Assembly: GCA_001574975.1 (NCBI GenBank)
Contig: KQ965790.1
Location: 194,679-258,678, forward strand
From: Gonapodya prolifera JEL478
Taxonomy: Eukaryota; Monoblepharomycota; Monoblepharidomycetes; Monoblepharidales; Gonapodyaceae
DNA: 64,000 nucleotides
Direction: 5' to 3'
Below the pieces are notes generated by a model. That model had not been told where the DNA came from and ran no database searches. It saw nothing but the letters and a program-made list of their open reading frames with translations. A program made the translations under genes and the position numbers. Of the stretch, positions 1 to 10,516 are shown piece by piece. Each line of letters opens with the position of its first letter. Position 1 is the stretch's first letter.

Positions 1-14
1 CCCCTCCCTTCTCC

Positions 15-2439
15 ATGCCATCGCCCTCCGTCGACCCGCCCGATCCCTCAGCCGACGAAGAGGACTCGGACTCTTTCACCAGCGACTCCGAAAGCGGCCT
101 GTCCGACTCTGTCGCGTCCGAGGATCAAAGAGGCCTCGCGATTAGAAAACAGGCGGATGCGAAGGCGAAGGCGAAAACATTGGCCAAGGTAGAGGGAAGG
201 AACGGGGACAGCGCTGTGCAGACGGTGAAGCCGGAGCTGGAACGACGCGGGACGAGCGACACCGACTCCCACACCTCGCACCCGCACGATTCATCCCACT
301 CCCAATCCCTTCGAAAACGCGGGCCCGTCCCCCTCGTCACGTCGTCCGCGCGGTACCGACCAACTGGGCCCGGCCCCGACCTGTCTGACTCAACACCATC
401 GGGAGTCATCCCGCCCATCGCAGTGACCATCACGCCGCCGTCCACGACCGAGTCGCAACCGCGGCGCGTGTCGAGCGCGACGGAGCATGTGGGCCACGCG
501 GACCCGACGGCAGCGGGAGCCGGAGCGGGAGGGACTTCACCGATCCTGTCCCAGCAGCCGTCGCTCATGTTCACGTCCGACCTCACATCGGGCGCGCGGC
601 CCATCACGACGATTCTGGAGGGATCCAGAGAGAACTTCGTGGGAAGTGGCAGCGGCAGCGGCGGAGATGTCTGGGGCGGGGGTGGGAGCGGGAGTGGAGA
701 CGTGTTGGTGGGGAACACCGCCAGCGACCACCAGTCGGGGACCGGGGGAGGTCTGACTCTGGAACGGCCCTTCCCGCCTATACGTCTGCACACCACACCA
801 GCCATCTCTGCGATCCCGGCTCCGAAACTCGTCGAGATGCCTCAGATCAACTCGCACGCCATTCCTCCTCCCAACCCTGCAGACATTGCCCGGTCGTTCC
901 TCGTCGCGTCGCTTGGACCGACTTTAGCGTTCCAAGCGTTTGCGGTCCTGTTTATCCTGTCCGTCGACGCCGGAGACTCCGCGCGCGGAGGTGGTGTGCC
1001 CATAGTGGCCGCAGAACGTCGAAGCGCGGCTCCCCCGTGGTTTGCCCCGCGCGTCCTACTCGCCACCATGCCGACCCCGCTGAACGCAAAGTACGCCGAG
1101 CTGTACCGCGCGTTCGACGCTCGCGGGGTCGTCACCCACCCTGCCAGGTTTCCTTCTTTCCCCGACCAACACCCAACACCCAACCCGTCTGTCCCGCCCT
1201 GGCTTATCCAAACCCTCGCCGCCACGCGAGACCGTCTCGCTGCAGCCGCGGCCGACTTCAATGGAGCCCCGCCGGCCGACATCGACGTGCTCCGAGCGGC
1301 CGTGGAGGACGAAGTGCGCGAGGACCTCGATGCAATCCACCTTGCCGAGCTGCCGTGCCGCGACTTGGTCGCGCTGGACTTGTCGCGCGCTCTCCCCGGC
1401 GGGCGGCCCGTGCTTCAGCTGAACGCCACCTCGGGGGTGTTCGTGTTTGCCAGCCCGACTGTGCAGCTCAACCGCGAGGCGTGTAACCTGCTTCGTGTCG
1501 TCACGGGCACGACACGAGGGACCGTGGATATTGCTGGGGGCGATTACGAGAGGACGAGCGGGGTGGATAGGAACGGAGCAGCGGAAATGGCGAAGAAGAT
1601 GGAGCAGACGATGCAGGAGTACAGGACGAGGATCGCGGGACTCGAGGTACGTGCGTCTGGGCCTTTGGTTGTGTGGCAGGATGTTCATTTCCTGGCCACA
1701 TCCCCATGTATATTCTCACGCCACTCCACAATTCGGTTTCCAGTCGTCCCTCTCCTCGACCCTTGAACGCACGTCTTCCCTCGCCGCCAATTTTGAATCG
1801 CTGCAGGTTCTCTCCATCACCCTGGCCGAGCAACTCGCTGCGGCACGGTCCAACAACGTCGACCTTGCCCGCCGGATCGCCGAACTCGAGCACGGCGCAG
1901 ATGGAATGGCCAGCAAGGTTACGCGGCTCAGAGGCGTGTTACAGGATGGCGTTGAAACTTGGGTTGCGAGGGGGGAGGAGGTACTGGTGGGTTCAAGACT
2001 GTGGTGTTTTGGTTTGGGGTGAATGACAGGCTCCCTCGCACCCTCTCCGCAGTTCTCAGAGCTGGACGCGAAACTCGCCAAGATCCACGCGCCATCACTC
2101 GCGGCTCGCTTGGCGGTTTCAATACGCTCTCTCCCTTCTCAGCTCTCCCATCTCCCCACCCACCTCGCATCTGCGTCGCGTGCGATCGCCGGATACATCA
2201 CAGTTGCGTTCGGTTTGCTCCTCCAAACGGTCGCGCGGGTCAAAGACGATCTTTTTTCGCGATACACGGCGCCTCCCTCCGAAGAAGGGGAGGCCGATGC
2301 AGCGTCGCTTCGGAGCAGGACTTCCACGGACACGAACGAAGCGGCGAGTGGTGTGGTCAAGGGGAAGAAGGAGCGGCGCCGAAAGCGGCGACGGGGCGCT
2401 GATTTGAGCGTAGTGGTGGTGTCTGTACTCAGTGAGTAG
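15..2439 (+). CDS. Unknown coiled-coil membrane protein
   Basis: I do not recognise a family. Three exons join in phase 0: 15-1646, 1744-1980 and 2053-2439, with GT..AG introns of 97 and 72 bp, giving about 751 residues. The N-terminal ~290 residues are Ser/Asp/Gly-rich and probably disordered. A hydrophobic stretch at about residues 294-316 looks like one membrane helix. The part crossing introns 1 and 2 is heptad-like and Leu/Ala/Glu-rich (coiled coil), followed by a second apolar helix near residue 670 and a Lys/Arg-rich tail. The start at 15 is the first ATG available; the gene could begin before the window. Exon joins are well supported by frame continuity, function is not. Confidence 0.7.
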
Positions 2440-2594
2440 CAAGTGTTGGTGGTGCTATGAGTGGCGTGGGGTGTTCATGTCATCTGATCGACAGCGTCTA
2501 CATTCGTTCTACTCATTGCATTTGCAATCGCAAAGTTTTTGGCATGATTTACTCATTAATTAAAGATGGAAATGTATGTAAATCAATCAATCGT

Positions 2595-4416
2595 ATGAAT
2601 TATGGCGATTTTCATTTGGACCACAATCCCCCGCCGATGCCCGGAAGTGGGCTCCCAACCAACCGCCGCCGGGCACTCGGGACCATCCTGATCCTGCTCA
2701 TTGTCTTCATATGGGTGGCTTCCTCCTTCCTCTCCCAGAGCCTGCAGGAGGACCAGAACTTTGCGCGGCCGTACTTCATCACCTACTTCAACACCTCATC
2801 GTTCACGATGTACCTCATTCCCGTGCTCTGGCGGAAACTTCGAAAACGGGCGCGTGAAAACCGCTCCGATTCCGCTGTAGATGGGGCTGTCAACGGGTTT
2901 CGGGGTGGAGCTCGAGCCGACGGGAGCAGGCACGGCTCTCCGCGCTGGGTCTACAGCGACTTCAATTCGAACCAAAGCGAGTACGGTCAACAAGCATGGA
3001 GCCAGGCGGCGAGGGGCAATGCCGAAGGATTCATGGCGACACCTGTCGAGAGCAACGCGGGCAAACACGTGAGCCCGACAAGGTCCGAAAACGGTGGCGG
3101 ATTTAGACAGGCGCAGGTGCTGCACGAAAGCCAGCGGACTGCACATGATGACGCGGAAATCGACGGCACGCTCGAAGTGACAATGGACTATCCAGAATAC
3201 AATCCAGAAAGCCGTCTCAACGCCGGAATCGTTGCTGACGAAACCATTATGGTCGAACCTCTTCCACTGCAAAAGGTTGGTGTTTGTTACAACGTCATCC
3301 CAATATAGCGCATGGACCCACAATTGGCCAATAGGTGGCTCAACTGGCATTATTCTTTTGCCTATTTTGGTTTTCTGCCAACTACTTCCAAAATGTGTCT
3401 CTGGGATTGACGGTACGAGCTTTGCTATTTAGCAGGTCCTCGTATGAGACAGACAACTTCAAGCCATCTTTTTGAAGTCGGTTTCGTCGTCGACTATTCT
3501 CTCCTCTGTATCGGGCTTGTTCACGCTGATCATCGGTACCTTTGTCCGCGTGGAAACGTTTACTCCTTTGAAGTTTCTCTCCGTAGTCATCGCCTTCGTG
3601 GGAGTTGTGCTCATCTCGCGAGACGACAACGCTCAGTCGCCAATGCCAGGGGACAGCACCGGTCAATATCCCTCAGTCCGCGTGACTCTATTGGGTGACT
3701 TTCTAGCACTACTTGGAGCATTTTTCTACGGCGTATACAGCGTGATGCTGAAAGTGTTTATCCCCAACGAGGAGGCAGTGTCACCAACAACGTTTCTCGG
3801 ATTCGTTGGCCTTTGGAATATTGTCCTCCTATGGCCTGGATTTTTCATCCTAAATGCCTTGGGCATTGAGAACCTCGAATTCCCGAAAGATGAACAGAGT
3901 TTGAAAACACTGATCATTTCTCTCGTGCTTAACGCTTTGATTGGAACTTTCCTCTCGGACTATATTTGGCTGATAGCAGTGCTTTTAACCAGCCCGCTTA
4001 TTGTCACGGTTGGCCTCTCGCTGACAATTCCTCTTGCAATGGTTGGGGAGTGGTTCCTAGATGGGATTGCTGTCAAACTTTTGCACGTTTTGGGTGGAGC
4101 GTTGGTAGTGGCTGGATTTCTTGGGGTCACCGTCCCAGAAGATGCGACAACAACACCCCAGCGGGAAGACGACGAACAGCCTCTGACCTTGATGAAGTGG
4201 ATAAAACAACCAATGTTCACTGGTACCACCCGTCCCGGAGGTTGGAGACAATTATCGACCGAGGAAATACCTACAGGGGATGAAGAACCTCCTGTGAGTA
4301 ATCCAGTCACTAATTCATACGCACTTCCATCCGGGGACCCATCGAGCGGAGTAGATGGGCTTCCTGGCCAGCGTCTGCGAGCAGAGAGTGGAGTAAGCCT
4401 GCACACAATAAGATAG
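2595..4416 (+). CDS. SLC35F/THI74-like drug/metabolite-superfamily carrier
   Basis: Predicted multi-pass carrier of the DMT/EamA superfamily, closest by motif to the fungal THI74/YML018C and animal SLC35F5 group. The substrate is unknown; membrane location is inferred. Exons are 2595-3275, 3335-3412 and 3478-4416, all phase 0, giving about 565 residues. Family hallmarks are the first helix ending in VASSFLSQ, the following FITYFNTSSFTMYLIP, then after a Ser/Asn-rich loop the segment FWFSANYFQNVSLGLT and SSTILSSVSGLFTLIIG. Roughly ten apolar helices can be counted. Intron 1 uses an unusual donor, GTTGGT, but the splice restores the conserved helix exactly. A second in-frame ATG at 2637 is possible. 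The C-terminal ~100 residues are polar and not conserved. Confidence 0.85.
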
Positions 4417-4546
4417 ACAATATTACACGTATGTATGTACGTAGAACGATTTGCGATTTGTTACTTAGCTTCAAATGGAGGATCGTACAACACTGAGAAG
4501 TATTGTATTTTTTGAACAACATTCATCAATTGATTCCATTGAGCTG

Positions 4547-6029
4547 ATGGCAGATCCCCCTCGACAACGCCGACGTCTCCTCTCTCGGCGCCAGCGTGCA
4601 TCACAGAGTTCGTCTCGATTGGACGAAGAGGGCGACACGGGAACAGGTGAGTTCGGCGTTACCTGTAACGTGCGAGAACGAGGCCATTATCAGCATTTTA
4701 CCACACAATCTAGCGAATGAAGAGGCGCCCGATGATGCTGAAGTCGATGAGAACGGAAATCTGAGTGGTTTTGTAGTCTCATCATCCGATGGCGAGTCTG
4801 AGGAGTCTCCGGCTGCCGACATCGTCACATCATCGGACGAGGACAACGAAAACAACAATGCAGACACAAAATCAGACGATTTCGGTTCTGACGTGGTCCG
4901 ATCAGACTTTAAGCCCCATCATAGCTCACCATCGTCAGCTGGTGGGCTCACCTTCTACCCCGACGAAGAGTTCACCAGACGGACAAAAAATAAATCAGGA
5001 ACGTACCGTAAATGGGAGAAGAGTCCACGCGGCGCTTGGAAATACGCGAACAGAAAGGACCTCGCACCACACTTTCGTAGCGGCAAAACGCGCGGCTTGG
5101 TGAAGGAGGATGTGGCCAGTGATGACGAAGATGATGATGTGGATATGGACGATTTTGTGGTTGCGGACGAAGAAGTGGAATACGAAGACATTGGAGAGGA
5201 GGAACGACAAACGAAAACTAAGAAGCGGAAACGAAGTGATCCGGATCTTCACTCCCCCATCGACCATTCCGGTGGTTCAAACCAGACTTCGCTCTTGAAG
5301 CGGTCAATGAGATCTGAAACCCAGAGCTCGAACGTTCACTCGGATGACCTCGATGGTTTCGTTGTTTCAGATGGTGACGTTGAGTATGAAAGCAGAGAAA
5401 TCGCTCGAGGAAAACGACGCCACGAGGATCGAAGGTATAGGGGCAGTGGTATGGGCATGAGTGAGGAAGCGTCGCTTGTTGCGGAGTCGCCAAAGAAGCG
5501 TGTGCGATTGCGAAATCTCAATGGGAGGTCCGCGACAACATCCGAACTTGATGAACAGAGTGATGGAAATGCGTTAGATGCCGAAGATGCCGAAATTGGA
5601 AATCAGCCAGCGCAAACAGGCCGTCGTCGATTGGTGCCCTTGTCGCAGACTGCTGGATCTGCCCTTTCCGGATCTTCAAGCTCCCCAACGTGGAGGTCCG
5701 GGGGCATGGGGCCAACTCCACCGATGTCTGCTGTGGAAGTCAGTCCCCATGGAAGCGATCAAGGAGGCCAAGGTGGTCTGCTGAGGGTCACGTCGGCGTC
5801 GCAAGAAAGTGATCATGCTCTCACACCACCCCGTTCGGCGATATCCGAAGCCGCGGGACGTGGTGGCGCACGGGGGAGTCGATGGAGAGAGAGAATTGCA
5901 AGGGAGTTTGGTCACGACGAGAACGAAAATAGAAGTGACGACGAGCTGCAGGAGGGGACTCTCAAACCGGTTCGACTGGGAAAACGTGTTTTGGAAGGAG
6001 ATACGGACGAAGACGAATTTGCTGGCTAA
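4547..6029 (+). CDS. Acidic, probably nuclear protein with repeated FVV motif
   Basis: Exon 1 is 4547-4646 and exon 2 is 4714-6029 (67-bp intron, phase 1 to 2), giving about 471 residues. No known domain is visible. It starts with an Arg-rich stretch and is otherwise dominated by Asp/Glu/Ser. A short motif recurs three times: SGFVVSSSDGE, DDFVVADEEVEYE and DGFVVSDGDVEYE. Between copies 1 and 2 there is a basic segment with several Trp/Lys/Arg residues. The composition resembles chromatin or nucleolar proteins, and the Val-Val cores flanked by acidic/Ser residues resemble SUMO-interacting motifs; both comparisons are inference. The spliced frame is open to the stop at 6027-6029. Confidence 0.7.
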
Positions 6030-6117
6030 TAATCAATGAGAACCAAGAACAAGTTTTCCGATTCGATTGCTCTATATTGTGATGTCCCCAAGATCATTGA
6101 TGTAGCACTTTATGTAT

Positions 6118-6942
6118 TCAGATCCCCACAATATCAATCTCTTGAGCGAGCGACCTCATTTGCTGTCGGTGTAATGAGAAACGTTGCGTCAATGCCATGA
6201 AAACCAAGTCAGAATTCGTCAAATCGAATTTTGGTACTTACGATCATCTTGTCACTGATCGCGGCGCGTCGAGCTTCCGCCCTTTGCTCCATTGCCCTAA
6301 CACTCATGGTGTTTGATTTAACTTTATCCAGATCTTCGGCGGTCTGCTGATCCGAGAAATGTATCAAGCTGGACACGCATGCTCCGACACTGTTATGCAG
6401 TTCACTCCAAACATCTTGTTAATAAAATTGCAGAAATAGTTTGGTAGTCGGAGTGGGGAATTCGTGAGGGTTTGAATTGATGAGAACGTCAGGCATGATG
6501 TCATCGTAAAGCAGAAGCTTCTCCTTCGAATCCCACCGTACAGTTCCCGACGTGCTGGTTATGGATGCATGATTTCGACAAGCGCAAGATAATTGTATCA
6601 TTGTCAGACCGATGGTCATTGTATGACTGCAGAAACAGTGACGCACTCACTTTTTTCGCTCGATTCTTTCACCTTTTGTCCCACGCTTTCATATTCAAAA
6701 GGCTCTATTGCCTTTGTCGTGTCAAAGCTTGCCTCCCTCGTGGGTGTTCCTTCCTGACTATGCTTAGACTCAGGGATTGTGGTGGAGGGCGAAGGCGTTG
6801 AAACCCTGGACTTCATGAGGTCAGAAGTGCCAATCGCCGAGAACTGTGGTGGACTCGAGCGAGGTGTCCCTGGAGAAGAACGGATGACCGGTTCGTGTTC
6901 GTGAGGCATGTGAATTACATTTAATTTTTGTGAATGGTACAT
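6118..6942 (-). CDS. Small protein with C-terminal helical/coiled-coil region
   Basis: Three exons read leftwards: 6942-6651, 6414-6242 and 6162-6118, about 169 residues. The first intron (236 bp) is long and joins phase 1 to phase 2; the second (79 bp, GTAAGT..CAG) is phase 0. The N-terminal ~95 residues are Pro/Ser/Thr-rich and disordered-looking. The C-terminal ~70 residues are a charged amphipathic helix containing SSLIHFSDQQTAEDLDKVKS and QRAEARRAAI. The size and helix pattern recall small BLOC-1/BORC-type subunits, but no family motif is clear enough to name. An alternative start is the ATG at 6909. It lies just downstream of, and on the same strand as, the dihydroxy-acid dehydratase gene. 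Confidence 0.55.
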
Positions 6943-6983
6943 TTTACTGCTCAGCGAAGCGACGTTAGCGCTTTCAGCTCAGG

Positions 6984-9900
6984 CTACATATCGGTAACGC
7001 ATCCTTCAGAAGCCGGTCTAAGATTTAATGAAGTATGACGATTTCGCAATTCCCCTAACAAAGCAACTGTGAACAGAAACTTCAAAACTTACCTTACAAG
7101 CATCGCATACTTGTACAACGCTCCTTTTGTCGCCTTTAAAGCAGGCTTCCTCCACGCAGCACGTCGCCTCGAAAGCTCTTCATCCGACACCTTGGCCGAG
7201 ATTGTCCGAGTGGGTGCATCAATTGTAATCTCATCACCATTTTGAAGTAGAGCAACATTCCCCCCTTCTTGCGCCTCAGGACAAACGTGGCCCACGATGA
7301 CTTGTGAAACGTTTGAAGAAAGGTGTTCGAATGTCGAAATCGGAACGAGAGTTGGCATGCAAACTCCACTCACATCCATGACTCGCCCCAGAAAAGCGCC
7401 CGTCCGTGATGAGAGCTACATCCTTGCTCAGACCTGCACCGAAAATGAGCCCCGTCGGGGTGAGCACTGAAGGGGGTACCATGTAAGCTTGAAGCAAAGA
7501 ACTTCACAAATCACTTCATCTCACTTTCTGGCATACCAGGCGCTGTTGTAATCACGTAAATCTTCGTCAGAGCGTTTTATAAACTCATGCGAGAGCATCA
7601 AACAAACCTCCTTTGGGTCCGGAATACCGAATGACCACCACCATTCCCTTCTTTATTTCCCCTCTCTTGAATCCTGCAGCCATGTCCTCCTCTCCGTCGT
7701 AGCAAATAGCAGGCCCAGTAAAGCTCAAACCTTCCTTTCCAGTGAGTTTGGCGACTGCTCCGAGTGTGGCCACATTCCCGTACAGAATTGAGATGTGGCC
7801 CGTTGATTTAATGGGGTTGGAAATTGGTCGGATAATTTTTTGATCGTCGGTAAGGTCTGGAACTGTTGAAAGGTTCTCAGTAAGAGTTTGGCCTTCATGG
7901 AGGAAGAAGACGATGTGTCATACATCCATCGATCCACTGAACGTTGTGTCACCTACCAGTCACAGTGAGGCAGTCACCGTGAATAAACCCTTGCTTCAGC
8001 AAAAACTTCAGGACTGCTGGTGTGCCTCCAACTTTGTGCAAATCCGCCATCACGAAGTCTCCGCTGATGCAAAAAAAAAATAATCAGAGATACTACAGAA
8101 GAATTCCGAGACATCGCCTACCTTGGCATCAGGTTTGCCAAGTATGGAACTCTGTCACTGATATTTTGGAAGTCGTCAAGCTCCAATGGAATTCCAGCAG
8201 TCCTCGAGATCGCCAGCATGTGCAGAACGAGGTTCGTGCTGCCACCAAGCGCAATACCAAGAGTGATGGCGTTCTCCATCGACTTTTTGGTCACAATTTG
8301 TGAAGGGAGAATGTTGCGTTCCAAGAGGTTGCGCACCGCTGACCCTACGTTACGGCATTCTCGACGCTTCTCGGCGGAAACAGCGGGATTGGAGGAGGAG
8401 TAAGGGAGCGACCTGATCAGTCAAAGTGTGTTGAGGTTCCAGGGGCGAACGCGTTTAGAAATCGATCGCGAGCTGTAGAGCTCGAGTTACACCCACATTC
8501 CCATGGCCTCAATCGCCGAAGACACTGCACAACATCATGGCATCACAGATGTTACAATCTTGTCCGTCCACGCTTGCTAAATTCAAAGAAACTTACTCGT
8601 GTTCGCTGTGTACATTCCTCCACAGGCGCCAGCACCTGGGCACGCTTTTCCGATGCCCTCCACCCTTTGCTCTTCCGTAATTTTACCCGCGAGCGTCTCT
8701 CCATAGAGCTCAAAAGCTCGACCGATGTCGACCGGGCCCAAAGACGGACAGTGGCCGCGGAGGATGGTGCCACCGTAAACAACAAGACTTGGGCGATCGA
8801 GGCGGAGCATGGCCACTGTGAGGTGTGGTATTTTCGTTGGTGTGAGTAGGACGCGGTTCTCAGAATTTTAAGAAGTCAAAGGGAAGGGAGTGCAACTCAC
8901 TCAAGGTGCCAGGCACTGTAGATTTCAACGATCACGTCATAAGCGAACGTAGAAGGACAAGAAGGATCGGGAACTTAAACATCGTTCGCTCTCGAGAGGG
9001 CAAAGATACTCACTGTTCTTGTCACATCCAGGCACACCGACCAGCGCATCGTAATAGTGGGCCCCCATCATCTTGCAAATGTTTATCTGATGAGATTGAC
9101 TCCACGGACAGCCGCGTCCATCTCTCTCCACTCACCGTTTCCATCGAATCCGCAATGACTTCTCGAGATGCCAGGGAATACCGCATTCCCGAAGTCCCTT
9201 GGGATATTCCATCAGACTACAATTAATTTGGCCAGGCAGGGCGAGGGATGGAGCAAAAAAAGGACCAATTCACAAAGTGCGGCAGGTTAAGGGCTCGTGA
9301 AACTTGGTGCTCCTCGTTTTGGTTCCCCCGACACTCACCACGCCAACGCAGCTGAACCGCATTCCGAGCAAGCCTGCCTCCTCCACACCTTGCTTGATCT
9401 CACCGGAGAGATCGAGGAGGTGCTTTTCATTGAGACATGGAGGGCGCCGTATCACGGGGTGAAAGTCAGATGAGCGAGTTGTTTCACGTAGCATGACATC
9501 CTCTCCATGGTGTGAAGCTTTCGTCAAGCGACTACAACGATCCCCCACTCCTTCCACACAAGTTTTTCGTGCCTGTTCTTGCCATATCACATCTCAGCTA
9601 GAACTCACCATATTACATGGGTTTCCTTCAAACCACACAGCACCAATGCCAACCTGCGCCTTCAACATATCCGCGGGTTGAAGCCCAGTTGCGAACACTG
9701 CGTCGTGACGAAGCAACGGGTAGATTTAGAACGCGTCCGTTATTCCATAGAATGCCGTTCTGGCACCCTCCAGTCCGGGTCTTGATTCACGGTTGTGTGG
9801 CTTCCTCAATGACCCCATGGCCGAATCCGCCTACACAGAGATTGACATGCCTTGCCATACAGGCAAGAAGGAATCTCAATTCCAGCTAGGGCACAATCCT

Positions 9901-10260
9901 CTTGCTATCGCCAAGTCCTCTACTGATTCATTCTTGCAATAGGGACAACTTGGGCTCGCGTACTGGCAGCGACACCGAGACTAGACACCGCAAAAAAGCA
10001 ACATCCACTATTCGAACGACTCACGCATTGCCTGAGATGGCCCACGAATCTTGGGAAGGGTCAGAATCCGCGAGTACTTGTTCAACACGGGACCGTCTCC
10101 ATCCATTCCGGTGGGCACATTGCTGGCCCGAGCAGCTTCGAGCCAAGCGGGTGTGATTCTTTCGGCGCAGAAAGATGGAAATAAGGATGGTGGAACGTGG
10201 GGGAGCGAGAAACTTGCGCGTGGTGACTCACTCGAGGTCTTCAATGTCGGTGAGAGGCAT
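6984..10260 (-). CDS. ILV3: Dihydroxy-acid dehydratase (ILV3/IlvD family)
   Basis: Dehydrates 2,3-dihydroxy-acids to 2-keto acids in valine, isoleucine and pantothenate synthesis. A dozen or more exons run from the ATG at 10258-10260 to the TAG at 6984-6986. The order is N-terminal [95 protein letters not shown] and the C-terminal ASEGCVTDM. The three cysteines in the NPC, GCDKN and ACGG contexts are the iron-sulfur ligands of the family. The last exon is only 7017-6984 and is joined across a 75-bp intron. The N-terminus ([10 protein letters not shown], then ITPAWLEAA) shows no obvious mitochondrial presequence, so this may be a cytosolic paralogue or the true start may be upstream. It shares a 256-bp divergent promoter region with the acyl-CoA synthetase. 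Confidence 0.92.
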
Positions 10261-10516
10261 CTTTGTGGTTGCGTGAGCCGTGGGAAGCTTGAGTCAGATG
10301 TAATGAAGTGTACAGAAAGAAAGCCGCAAAGAAAACGCGCCGAAAGAAGGGCCTAGGGTAAACTATTTCCGAATTTCGAAAAGGAGACCAATGAAGGTAC
10401 ACCACTTGCAGAAAATACATCCGGTCACCTCTTTTCATTTGCGCGCCGGTCAGTGGGACGCGAGGCGCCAGATTCAAGTGGAATCGCGTCACGGCTACGT
10501 CTTGAGCGGCCAAATC
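10261..10516. promoter_or_regulatory. Divergent intergenic promoter region
   Basis: This 256-bp gap separates the head-to-head starts of the dihydroxy-acid dehydratase (left, -) and the acyl-CoA synthetase (right, +), so it should hold both promoters. I see no TATA box or operator that I would trust. Confidence 0.45.
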
